Below, in pieces: positions 22,201 through 29,188 of a DNA stretch of 37,519 nt. The notes beneath the pieces were generated by a model, which was given only the letters and a program-made list of their open reading frames with translations, was not told the origin of the DNA and did not search any database. Each line of letters starts with the position of its first letter. Position 1 is the stretch's first letter. Source of the DNA: a virus; the IMG/VR virus record IMGVR_UViG_3300030102_005027, positions 309 to 37,827 of that record; one strand, 5' to 3'. The position numbers were made by a program, and so were the translations under genes.

Positions 22201-24429
22201 TCGTATATACAACAGAACACGTTCTCATCTAGAACGGTCCTCAGTCTTGCAGCACTCAACTCAGCACAACAATCATTCGCCCCAGGCAACTGGCCTTTCT
22301 ACCACACTACATATGGTATAGGGGGAGACAATACTGTAGAATACAAGGGTGGTCAAATAGAGTTCTTCTCAGACACAAGCATCGTATGTAAGAGAAACGC
22401 AACGTTTAGGATTGGGGAAGGGCAACAGGTTAACTGGACCGTTCTTCAAAACGTCAATAAAGAAAATCCTAAGGCAAGAAATGTCTTCAACTGGGAGCTG
22501 CACTATGATGAGATAGATACATCTTCATACGGATATGAAGGTCTATACGGAGACAACAATGCTGTAGTTGTAAAGAGGATAGAACAGTTTGTGCCATTTC
22601 AGAGTGCTAACCTAAAACTTCATCCCTACTGGCCAGATCAAGAGGGAGTACATGGGTGGTCAGGCGCTTGGACTGGGTACGGGTTTGAGAATGATGGACT
22701 TGTTTGGGGAAATACACACTCAGGTCTTACGTGGACAATAGGTAACGCAACACTGCTCGGGGTAAGATCTGTCATGGGACATGGTTACTACCAAGGCAAT
22801 ATCTACGCAGGATACAACATATACTCATCTGCAGCGTGCCAAGGCACGTTCAAGATCATGGGAGGTTTCACAGGAACTATCCCAGGCGGGTGGCAAGAAT
22901 ACCACGGAGGAGAAGGAACATTCGATGCTAGGCAGTCTGCTGAGATATGGATGTACGAGAATAAGACCAATGGCAACAACTACATCAAGCTCAAAGCCCA
23001 AGAAGACCTAGCCTCCAACTTCACAATCACAGTCCCAGGCATTACTGGTACTATGATGCTGAACGTAGTCGAGGACACCACTCCACAGCTTGGGGGTGCT
23101 CTTGATGTAAATGGTCAAATCATTACATCTGCATCTAACGGGAACATTACCCTTGACCCTGACGGCACTGGTTCTATCATATTCAAGTCTGACGATATAC
23201 AGTTCCAGACTGCAGCAGCAGCCATAGCAGGGGGAGACCTTAGACTGTACGAAAGCAGCCTACTTACACCTCAGAACTTCATAGCTATACAGGCCCCGGC
23301 TTCTGTCACCGCAGACACGACACTTGTTTTGCCTGATGGAGCTGGTTCCAACGGGCAGGTGCTTAGCACAAACGGGTCAGGAACACTGTCATGGCTTAGC
23401 GTACTAACAGCCACAAACCCAACTATAAACAATACTCTGGCCCTACAAAGTATTGATGGGGTTAATGCAGCTCAGATACTTATATACGATCTTGACGGTA
23501 GCCACTATGTTAGAATTGGGGTAGACAGTACCCTCACATCTAACGTAGAGTTTGTACTACCTACAAGCAATGGCTCAAGCGGACAGGTACTAGCAACCAA
23601 CGGTTCTGGGGTGCTCAGCTACGTTGACCAGACTACAGACACCAATACAAACCTTGGTAATAGTGACCTTACGCTGTCTGCTGAAAGAACTATTGATACG
23701 GGGAATAACGCTCTCGTCTTTGAGACTACCGGTAACGTAGTTGCAAAAATATGGCCAGCTGGATATGTGCAGGCTAAGGGCAGGTTGATAGTTGAAGGTA
23801 CCACTGCCCTAGGTGGGGTGCTAAGGATACATGATGCAGACGACAGTCACCGGATAGATATAGGAGCCCCAGCAACTCTTAGCAGCAACCTGTCATTTAT
23901 ACTACCAGATGCAGATGGTAGTGCGGGACAGTTCCTCAAGACAGACGGCGCAGGTAATCTCTCGTTCGCTTCTGCAAGTGGTGGTGGCAGTAGCGTCGAT
24001 GAGGTTGTATCTACGGGCGAGCACATACTAAAGCAAACCAAAACTACAATAAACACCAGTGCGTTCAACTCATTAAACACTACCCCCGTGGAATTGGTCG
24101 CAGCACAAGGAGCTGACAAGATGATAGTTCCTACTGAAGTAGTTGTGTTTGCGGACAGGGCGTTAACCAACACCAATGCTACCGATTTGATCGTAGCCTA
24201 CAACGGTGGAACTAATTTTTTGACAGCTGTAAAGTATGCTAGGAGGTTTATGCTTAACGTTTCCACAGACAGAATAACCATCATGAACACTTATGTTGGA
24301 ACAGCGTCAAACGATCTAACCACTCCACTCAACAGCAACCTAACAATGGCCCTAGGTGCAGCGCCAACAACAAACTGCATGACAAGCCTAACCGTTTTCA
24401 CTAGCTACTACGTAATAGACGCATCATAA
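19267..24429 (+). CDS. Giant tail fibre / receptor-binding protein
   Basis: 1,720 residues from the ATG at 19267; an in-frame GTG at 19255 sits closer to AGGGGG and is an alternative. The N-terminal ~40 residues are basic (virion attachment?), followed by a long beta-rich region with aromatic and Asn-rich segments. Around 749-778 is a Cys-rich module, GCTDHIACNYDPTAPWDD, completed by GTCIYP, of a type widespread in secreted marine Flavobacteriia proteins. The C-terminal third has GGALDVNGQIITSASNGNI (fibre knob-shaft motif also found in cyanophage fibres) and three repeats of LP..xGSxGQxLxTxGxGxLS starting near 1355, 1431 and 1546. It would bind the host surface. It uses many AUA and AGA codons. 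Confidence 0.88.
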   Translation: MNKSNRRAKYVRQDAAEKAGENTNQIRGVTPGRRMSSDPKRVEEIARQMIDDGDLPGWAVFEDRMRCCPSDVLVYDTIEDMQSGTYYAWGNDVAEETVDTFENPNPITYFPQEGQMCIVPGPRGGIFRFVEEDSTDPDDHPLEDGGIVFGAGTLAEIEGDIKLYLYAPMADASSRGYWTSSFVRHYGTIGNNDGNTHYRDFPQEISWEIRDADGNVIHTAVDFAVDGSNVQLIAEVPEGTYTLVMTNNTNGVSLPIDGYDDGGAEYFPNGMGWAEFNWNLFLDNQNPTRVYPHNQATVCARTPPNFEPQFIDDRTGKRYNPLFSPGEGLEQEHTFEVKHKARRTGHNYYNAYWIREGTEQAKEWESKWWYDPDAEDDADHINQMFNSAIYKKYYEGGNEPNFVISPGDYTTLSPIRIPHGMRNWGRVQIHAWGAHINVHHWAAGISSKPLLSEVNSSQKSQWELLHNWSTNCAFDIQGFTLTGLLGTTPEKSNYPDQTYYEPLLTMSQYNLFEDWYNPYEEIETLWGATETDEDGNLIPLIGTNNGYTVDETRAALVAVATHYSSVMIEIGGGYAGGIENNTVKQGAVGIRTVLGLGWLIQNNLTYNHGFSNIEPQQGNRILVEPFPWISVGEYGYQEFTEAVTSDALRELRDTDADPNAPEYPLDTGDKYGETGRLWASDVEEEDPAYKLYEVRTDVTTHTREVVPTEIDETTGTTLSEGVQEEFEETVPAIQYIRSNLKNRANRQDSGCTDHIACNYDPTAPWDDAVSHSDGTCIYPFAEDVIPLNGCYDCAGNMLWRRIGVGMSFSNSQSNVATIKDNRGYNYDGCFAYIFSQSNGLLLNQNISEGARTYYGIWHTGGSNVRGIRSYSLWVEEPTGPSIRGRLYAENNYHYYQRVNNVDQHVPPTDPLYGQYKNPGLPSGDGWVYKVRGTDPITIEEIYHQYAPRIIHSTSSNVTIRRISWLANANPPFFGYKRPSYIQQNTFSSRTVLSLAALNSAQQSFAPGNWPFYHTTYGIGGDNTVEYKGGQIEFFSDTSIVCKRNATFRIGEGQQVNWTVLQNVNKENPKARNVFNWELHYDEIDTSSYGYEGLYGDNNAVVVKRIEQFVPFQSANLKLHPYWPDQEGVHGWSGAWTGYGFENDGLVWGNTHSGLTWTIGNATLLGVRSVMGHGYYQGNIYAGYNIYSSAACQGTFKIMGGFTGTIPGGWQEYHGGEGTFDARQSAEIWMYENKTNGNNYIKLKAQEDLASNFTITVPGITGTMMLNVVEDTTPQLGGALDVNGQIITSASNGNITLDPDGTGSIIFKSDDIQFQTAAAAIAGGDLRLYESSLLTPQNFIAIQAPASVTADTTLVLPDGAGSNGQVLSTNGSGTLSWLSVLTATNPTINNTLALQSIDGVNAAQILIYDLDGSHYVRIGVDSTLTSNVEFVLPTSNGSSGQVLATNGSGVLSYVDQTTDTNTNLGNSDLTLSAERTIDTGNNALVFETTGNVVAKIWPAGYVQAKGRLIVEGTTALGGVLRIHDADDSHRIDIGAPATLSSNLSFILPDADGSAGQFLKTDGAGNLSFASASGGGSSVDEVVSTGEHILKQTKTTINTSAFNSLNTTPVELVAAQGADKMIVPTEVVVFADRALTNTNATDLIVAYNGGTNFLTAVKYARRFMLNVSTDRITIMNTYVGTASNDLTTPLNSNLTMALGAAPTTNCMTSLTVFTSYYVIDAS

Positions 24430-24863
24430 TGGCACTATCATCAAAAAAACACGAAAAGTTTTATGCTACATCAGGCGGAGGCGCAGATGAGATATCGACT
24501 AAGGAGCTGTCACGAGCAACAGCTGCTTGGAACGACAGCAAAGCCAATGGGTGTAAAAGATATCTCAACGACCCCATGCTCGCCCCAATCGTGTATCAGC
24601 TACAGCAGATGCAGGACGAGATTGATTACCTCAGAACAGAGATTAGCGACAACAAAGACAAGACGAGCATGACTCTTGGGACAACTAGCTCCACAGCTCT
24701 AGCTGGTGACACAAAGCTTATAGGCATTGGTGCGAACACCACGGTGTCATTCGGGGAAATGACACAAGTGGGTAAGGGTTACACTATAGACGTAACCGTC
24801 ACCAGAAATTTTGGAGGCAAGACAGGAAGCGTAACAAAGAGCACTACACTAACACTAACGTAA
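24429..24863 (+). CDS. Tail-fibre-associated protein
   Basis: 144 residues in two parts: a helical N-terminal half with a coiled coil (VYQLQQMQDEIDYLRTEISD at about 56-75), and a beta-rich Thr/Gly/Ser C-terminal half (IGIGANTTVSFGEMTQVGKG, then YTIDVTVTRNF). The layout resembles small fibre or fibre-cap subunits that trimerise through a coiled coil. Its start overlaps the fibre stop as TAATG, so it is made together with the fibre. Role inferred from position and shape. Confidence 0.65.
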   Translation: MALSSKKHEKFYATSGGGADEISTKELSRATAAWNDSKANGCKRYLNDPMLAPIVYQLQQMQDEIDYLRTEISDNKDKTSMTLGTTSSTALAGDTKLIGIGANTTVSFGEMTQVGKGYTIDVTVTRNFGGKTGSVTKSTTLTLT

Positions 24864-24868
24864 TAACT

Positions 24869-25285
24869 ATGAGAGACATCAATAGAATCATCATGCACTG
24901 CTCAGCTACAAGAGAGGGGCAAGACATTGACGCAGCTACCATCAAGAGATGGCATACAGAAGACAGGGGCTGGTCAGATATCGGGTACCACTACGTTATC
25001 AAACTGGACGGATGCCTAGAAGCTGGACGCCCACTTGACCGTACAGGTGCTCACGTCAAAGGCCACAACAAAGACTCAATAGGTATCTGCTACATCGGAG
25101 GCTGCGACGAAGACATGAACCCAAAGGACACGATGACACCAGAGCAGGAAGACACAATGCGCGAGCTGATCTTCTCTCTACGTATGGTGTGGGACAAGGA
25201 CTTAACACTCCATGGACACAACGAGTATGCCAACAAAGCATGCCCTAGCTTTAAGGTCAGCGAGAAGTTCAAGGATATCCTATAA
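24869..25285 (+). CDS. N-acetylmuramoyl-L-alanine amidase (T7-lysozyme-type endolysin)
   Basis: 138 residues, a single Amidase_2/PGRP domain. Zinc ligands are visible as H10 (RIIMHCSAT), H117 (HGHNEY) and C125 (NKACPSF); Y40 (DIGYHYVI) and K123 correspond to the catalytic Tyr and Lys of T7 lysozyme. It cleaves the amide bond between MurNAc and the peptide in peptidoglycan. There is no signal peptide, so release needs a holin or other membrane lesion. It follows the fibre genes on the late strand, matching late lysis. Whether it also inhibits an RNA polymerase, as T7 lysozyme does, cannot be told; no phage RNA polymerase is present in the window. Confidence 0.93.
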   Translation: MRDINRIIMHCSATREGQDIDAATIKRWHTEDRGWSDIGYHYVIKLDGCLEAGRPLDRTGAHVKGHNKDSIGICYIGGCDEDMNPKDTMTPEQEDTMRELIFSLRMVWDKDLTLHGHNEYANKACPSFKVSEKFKDIL

Positions 25286-25289
25286 GACA

Positions 25290-25322
25290 TTTGGTTATAT
25301 AATACCAATTGTTATATATTAG
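25290..25322 (+). promoter_or_regulatory. Bacteroidota sigma-type promoter for the GroES-like gene
   Basis: TTTG at 25290-25293 and TATATTAG at 25315-25322, 21 bases apart, match the Bacteroidota -33 TTTG / -7 TAnnTTTG consensus with one mismatch in the -7 box. A start point just beyond would leave a leader of about ten bases before the ATG at 25339. It is one of the best promoter candidates in the window. Confidence 0.65.
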
Positions 25323-25338
25323 CCGCAAACCAACACTT

Positions 25339-25614
25339 ATGGCAAAGATAAACTTCATACCTACCCGAGACTGGGTAGTGCTCCCTCTTAAGAGAGAGAA
25401 CGAAACAGAAGCAGGTATCCTACTTAGCGAGGCTACTGCAAACGCTTTACGTACAAACATTCTTGAGGTAATTACATGTGGACCTAACTGTGAATACGTT
25501 AAGGAAGGCGACACTGTAATGGTGCACCCATCCTCTGAGGGTCTCGTAGTAGACATCGAGGGCACGCAGTACGTAATGGTTAGCGAGTTTCAAATCTGCG
25601 GGGTTATGCCATGA
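25339..25614 (+). CDS. GroES-like co-chaperonin (Cpn10)
   Basis: 91 residues from the ATG at 25339 (MAKINFIPTRDWVVLPLKRE); the longer upstream frame crosses the promoter. The GroES architecture is readable: N-terminal strand with RDWVVLPL, a mobile loop ETEAGILLSEATANALRTN in which GILL stands for the GroEL-binding hydrophobic tripeptide (GIVL), then ILEVITCGPN, VKEGDTVMVHP and a final beta strand ending GVMP. Phage versions (T4 gp31, RB49 CocO) replace host GroES so that GroEL can fold the large capsid protein. No GroEL-like gene is visible here. It has its own promoter just upstream. Confidence 0.85.
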   Translation: MAKINFIPTRDWVVLPLKRENETEAGILLSEATANALRTNILEVITCGPNCEYVKEGDTVMVHPSSEGLVVDIEGTQYVMVSEFQICGVMP

Positions 25615-25850
25615 ATGGCACAGTCAGCATCTCATTAGAAGACTTTGATAACTTAAGAGGAGCTCACGGCACAGCATCGGAACAGAAAGAAAAACTGCAC
25701 CGAGCAGCCAAAGAGCTGGAGGTCTTCTTGTCATTCCTGGCTACAAGAGAGTCGATCATGCCGCTGGTTGAAGAGTTCAACAGACAGTCAGCCACATGCA
25801 GGATAGATATCGTAGACGGGAGAGCAAAGATAGTTTTTAGAAATGAGTAG
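25611..25850 (+). CDS. Small unrecognised protein
   Basis: 79 residues: a helical, charged first half (TASEQKEKLHRAAKELEVFL) and a short beta hairpin at the end (CRIDIVDGRAKIVFRNE). It overlaps the GroES-like stop by four bases (ATGA) and the next gene by eight. No motif recognised; co-expressed with the co-chaperonin. Confidence 0.6.
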   Translation: MNGTVSISLEDFDNLRGAHGTASEQKEKLHRAAKELEVFLSFLATRESIMPLVEEFNRQSATCRIDIVDGRAKIVFRNE

Positions 25851-26166
25851 GAAAATAAGCATACCAGTAAGCACCACGTTTCAGTACCTGCAGATATTCA
25901 ACGGACTGCTGGAGTTGACAGACAAAGAACTAGAGATACTATCTAAGTTCGTGGACCTGTCGACCACAGTCAATCTGTGTTCTGCAGAGAATAAGCGTGC
26001 AGTAGCAGAGTCACTGGGGATGTCCGACCCCAATACGCTGAACAACTACGTCAAGCGACTCAAAGACAAGAATGCTATACAGAAGACAAAGAATGGGTAC
26101 AGGCTGTCACCGCTACTGAAGATAGATAGCAAGGTAAACCTAGAGATAATATTTAATGCCGAGTAA
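25843..26166 (+). CDS. Winged-helix/HTH DNA-binding protein
   Basis: 107 residues. Residues 27-75 fit a helix-turn-helix: LTDKELEILSKFVDL, then ENKRAVAESLGMSDPNTLNN with YVKRLKDKNAIQKTKNGYRL, where SDPNTLNNYVKRLKDK would be the recognition helix and the last part the wing. It lies in the late gene run before the terminase genes, so it may be a late-gene regulator or a packaging-related DNA-binding protein. No family named with confidence. Confidence 0.65.
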   Translation: MSRKISIPVSTTFQYLQIFNGLLELTDKELEILSKFVDLSTTVNLCSAENKRAVAESLGMSDPNTLNNYVKRLKDKNAIQKTKNGYRLSPLLKIDSKVNLEIIFNAE

Positions 26167-26299
26167 GGTGGTAGAAACCAGGTGGTTATACTATCCATGG
26201 CATATAGTCATCCACCAGGAAGGTGATGGCAAACTGATAGGAGTAACAACATACAATATAGAAGAAGACGATGGGGAATTCTATCTTCCAGATGATTAA
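26156..26299 (+). CDS. Small acidic-tailed protein (47 residues)
   Basis: Short gene from ATG 26156 to TAA 26299: MPSKVVETRWLYYPWHIVIH, then GKLIGVTTYNIEEDDGEFYL and PDD. It overlaps both neighbours (11 bases upstream, 29 downstream) and closes an otherwise empty gap. The aromatic-rich beta-like body and acidic end look protein-like. Function unknown. Confidence 0.6.
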   Translation: MPSKVVETRWLYYPWHIVIHQEGDGKLIGVTTYNIEEDDGEFYLPDD

Positions 26300-26606
26300 G
26301 ACGTTTGCTAAGGAAGCAGCACTCTACGCAAAGAATGGTGCACCTAACGTCACACAAAAAGAATACAGGAAGAGACTAGAAGCATGCAACATATGCCCTC
26401 ACCTCAGGAAGGAGTTAATGAGATGCGGAGTATGTGGATGTCTCGTAGAACACAAAGCTAAGTGGCAGACGTCACAATGCCCAGATGAACCACAGCGGTG
26501 GGCTAAGATAATAGTAGGAGCAAAAGGTAAAAAGCTGAACATTGGACGAGAAAGTAGCAATACAGATACTAGCGACGCAACACAACCTACCGATACAGAA
26601 GGTTGA
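26271..26606 (+). CDS. Zinc-ribbon protein (four-Cys, DUF6171-like)
   Basis: 111 residues. The centre holds four to five well-spaced cysteines in the pattern EACNICPHLRKELMRCGVCG, then CLVEHKAKWQTSQCPD, a compact zinc-binding ribbon seen in small phage proteins near terminase genes. The N-terminus is helical (IFQMIKTFAKEAALYAKNG) and the C-terminus Thr/Asp/Ser-rich and disordered. The start at 26271 overlaps the preceding gene; an ATG at 26292 is an alternative. Function is unknown; a packaging or tail-assembly accessory would fit the location. Confidence 0.7.
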   Translation: MGNSIFQMIKTFAKEAALYAKNGAPNVTQKEYRKRLEACNICPHLRKELMRCGVCGCLVEHKAKWQTSQCPDEPQRWAKIIVGAKGKKLNIGRESSNTDTSDATQPTDTEG

Positions 26607-26757
26607 GGAGGCAGTGTACTACCAGTTCAGGTACGTAAGCAGAATAATGAAGATGGGCAAGTTTGAGCCTGTACGACTGCCGTACTTGGGCAAGTTCCAC
26701 GTGCTCCCAAGCAGACTCAAATATTTACAGAATGCGGGATCTGATAACAGTAAGTAA
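26542..26757 (+). CDS. Small protein with HU/IHF-like C-terminal segment, TTG start
   Basis: 71 residues. The start codon is TTG at 26542; no earlier ATG exists and the sequence from LDEKVAIQILATQHNLPIQK onward is continuous with the fold. A helical first half is followed by YYQFRYVSRIMKMGKFEPVR and LPYLGKFHVLPSRL, where LPYLGKF resembles the conserved beta-arm region of HU/IHF-type proteins. IHF-like subunits are typical of crAss-like phages, but this similarity is by eye only. It overlaps both neighbours. Confidence 0.55.
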   Translation: MDEKVAIQILATQHNLPIQKVEEAVYYQFRYVSRIMKMGKFEPVRLPYLGKFHVLPSRLKYLQNAGSDNSK

Positions 26758-27229
26758 CAACGTAGTTGTCCCAAGCGCGTACGCACTGACCATCGATGAG
26801 TTCAAAGGTTTGAAAGCCCAAGAACTGGGTGCCGTATACTTCTATACGGACCACCGTTCCCCCTACGCTGTGTACGAGGAGGAAGAGAGAATGAGTAAGA
26901 TTAGTAAGGATCTTAAGGTTAAGTTTACTGCTAAGACACTAGCAGCAGTAGATAAATATAAGGAACTATCAGAGACATCAGCTATCAAGCTGCTTAAATC
27001 TGCACGTAACTCAGTAACAAAACTTGAACGTTACTTTGCTACAATAAACCTGAATGTTCTCGATGACAACGGGAAACCAATCTACCACGCAAAAGACCTG
27101 ATCGCCAACCTTGCCAACATGGGTAAGGTCGTCAATGGTCTAGAAGAGCTGGAGGCTATAGTCAAGAAGCACGAGCAGAAGGATAACCCTAACCGTGGTG
27201 GGGTAGTAACGAACAAGTACTCACAGTAA
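26732..27229 (+). CDS. Putative small terminase subunit
   Basis: 165 residues from the ATG at 26732 (MRDLITVSNNVVVPSAYALT). The middle is a regular helical array (TAKTLAAVDKYKELSETSAI, KLLKSARNSVTKLERYFATI) followed by another helix and a basic flexible tail. It ends one base into the terL start (TAATG), the usual place of TerS. TerS recognises the packaging site and loads TerL. Direct motifs for TerS are weak, so the call rests on position and helical layout. Confidence 0.5.
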   Translation: MRDLITVSNNVVVPSAYALTIDEFKGLKAQELGAVYFYTDHRSPYAVYEEEERMSKISKDLKVKFTAKTLAAVDKYKELSETSAIKLLKSARNSVTKLERYFATINLNVLDDNGKPIYHAKDLIANLANMGKVVNGLEELEAIVKKHEQKDNPNRGGVVTNKYSQ

Positions 27230-29178
27230 TGTTTAAAGACAGTGTCAAGTACTCACCTGCAGCACAACACTATCTGGACCATGGCTTCTACACAGATGCT
27301 CTTCCAGGTACTAGGGAGTACTATGACTACTGGGACGAACAAAGAGAACGATGCGTACAAGGCTATCTAGGTATTACAGGATACCACTACTTCTATCTAA
27401 ACTTCTGCCCTATCGACCGAGTCGTAGACGAGTTCCTGGCAGATGGTACAAAGATCGCACGAAGAGACAGAACATTTCCTGCCTTCTACGACGGAGACCA
27501 CGAGTACTTCACTGCGGTAGACACTGCCCGAAAAACCAACAAACACCTGGTTGTTCTAAAGGCTAGACGTAAGGGTTTCTCCTACAAAGCTGGTGCGATG
27601 CTAGCACGCAACTACTTCCTGATGCGTAACTCCAAGAACTACGTATTTGCATCGCAGAAAGAATACCTGATCGGTGACGGACTCCTAAGCAAAGCTTGGG
27701 ACTTCTTGTCCTTCATCGATGACAATACAGCGTGGACACAGCCACGACTGAGAGACAGAGAGATGCACAAGCAGTCTGGATACAAGAAGAACGTCAACGG
27801 TGCAGACGTAGAACTTGGTATGAAGTCACAGATTATAGGTGTATCTTTGAAAGATAACCCGGACAAGGTCCGTGGTAAGGCAGGTGATCTTATCTTCTTC
27901 GAGGAGGCAGGTTCATTCGGTGGCCTCCTGAAAGCATGGGAGGTTGCTATGCCTACAATGCGTCAAGGCTCCAAGACACTTGGGACCATGATAGCATTCG
28001 GTACTGGTGGTGAAGAAGGCTCTGGCTTTGAAGGCATGGAAGAGCTGTTCTACCACCCAGAGTCCTATGACTGCATGGCATTCGACAATGATTGGGATGC
28101 AGGAGCCATGGGAACTAAATGCGGATATTTCGTACCTATCTATCAGAACCTAGATGGATTCATCGATAGTGATGGTAACTCACAAAAAGAAAAAGCTATA
28201 GAACATGAAGAACAACAACGCGAAAAAAAGAAAGGGGCCAACGACCCAAAAGCGCTCGACCAGTACGTCGCAGAGCACCCGTTCACCCCGCAAGAGGCGA
28301 CCCTCCAAGTCACAGCAAACCTCTTCGACGTCAACTCGCTCAAAGAGCAGTACAACAAAATCAAAGCGCACGGCCTCCAAGCCGAAGGCACAGAAGGTAT
28401 CCTCTACCACAAGGATGGGAAGGTTGCGTTCCGCCCTTCGTCGGACGTGGACGCGGTTTACAAATTTCCTCACAGGAAAGGGGACAAGATAACAGGAGCA
28501 GTTGTGATGTACGAACCTCCCTTTCTAACGAAAGAGAACGAAGTACCTCACAACCTCTACCTCATCTGTCATGACCCGTATGCACAGTCCCGCTCTACAA
28601 ACAACGAATCGCTTGGAGCAGCGTATGTAATCAAGAGACCCAACAACCTGTCCAAACCGGATGATATCATTGTAGCTAGCTATGTCGGTAGACCTAAAAC
28701 GCAAGATGAATACAACAGGAATCTATTTATGTTGGCAGACTACTACAACGCCAAAATTGGGTTCGAGAACGATCGTGGCGAGCTTATTGCTTACGCGAAA
28801 AGATATCGCAAACTACATAAGCTACAGGAGGAGTTTGAGATGTTGGACAAACGAGAGCTCAGATCCAGAAATGTAAAGCGTCAGTACGGTATGCACATGA
28901 CCGAACAACGCAAACGACAAGGGGAACTGTACATACGTGACTGGTTGATCACACCTAGGCACACAGACGAGGACGGGAACGTCACTCTAAACCTGCATAA
29001 GATCTACGATCCAGCACTTTTGCAGGAGCTAATCAAGTTCAATCACAAGGGAAACTTTGACCGTGTGATGTCCTTAATGATAGGTATGTACCACACGCGA
29101 GAGTTATATAATAGAGAGGTAGTAGAAATTCTTGAAGACCGGTCTACAGACGACTGGTTTGATCGTAATTATAGATAA
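27229..29178 (+). CDS. terL: Terminase large subunit (ATPase and nuclease)
   Basis: 649 residues. The ATPase domain has an atypical Walker A, LKARRKGFSY near 110-118, a Walker B LIFFEEAG near 220-227, and a TMIAFGTGGEEGSGFEG coupling motif region after it. The nuclease domain begins near 440 with LICHDPYAQ (first catalytic Asp) and includes the conserved NDRGELIAYAKRY region. It cuts and pumps DNA into the prohead. Bases 28200-28470 have much higher G+C at third positions than the rest of the gene, suggesting a recombinant patch. The ATG overlaps the preceding stop (TAATG). Confidence 0.92.
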   Translation: MFKDSVKYSPAAQHYLDHGFYTDALPGTREYYDYWDEQRERCVQGYLGITGYHYFYLNFCPIDRVVDEFLADGTKIARRDRTFPAFYDGDHEYFTAVDTARKTNKHLVVLKARRKGFSYKAGAMLARNYFLMRNSKNYVFASQKEYLIGDGLLSKAWDFLSFIDDNTAWTQPRLRDREMHKQSGYKKNVNGADVELGMKSQIIGVSLKDNPDKVRGKAGDLIFFEEAGSFGGLLKAWEVAMPTMRQGSKTLGTMIAFGTGGEEGSGFEGMEELFYHPESYDCMAFDNDWDAGAMGTKCGYFVPIYQNLDGFIDSDGNSQKEKAIEHEEQQREKKKGANDPKALDQYVAEHPFTPQEATLQVTANLFDVNSLKEQYNKIKAHGLQAEGTEGILYHKDGKVAFRPSSDVDAVYKFPHRKGDKITGAVVMYEPPFLTKENEVPHNLYLICHDPYAQSRSTNNESLGAAYVIKRPNNLSKPDDIIVASYVGRPKTQDEYNRNLFMLADYYNAKIGFENDRGELIAYAKRYRKLHKLQEEFEMLDKRELRSRNVKRQYGMHMTEQRKRQGELYIRDWLITPRHTDEDGNVTLNLHKIYDPALLQELIKFNHKGNFDRVMSLMIGMYHTRELYNREVVEILEDRSTDDWFDRNYR

Positions 29179-29188
29179 TTTTGCAAGG

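Noticed and set aside
28205-28492. 95-residue Lys/Arg/Ser/Thr-rich frame inside terL
   Set aside because: Its composition follows directly from the C-ending codons of terL read one base out of register; it has no leader of its own and lies wholly within a conserved gene.
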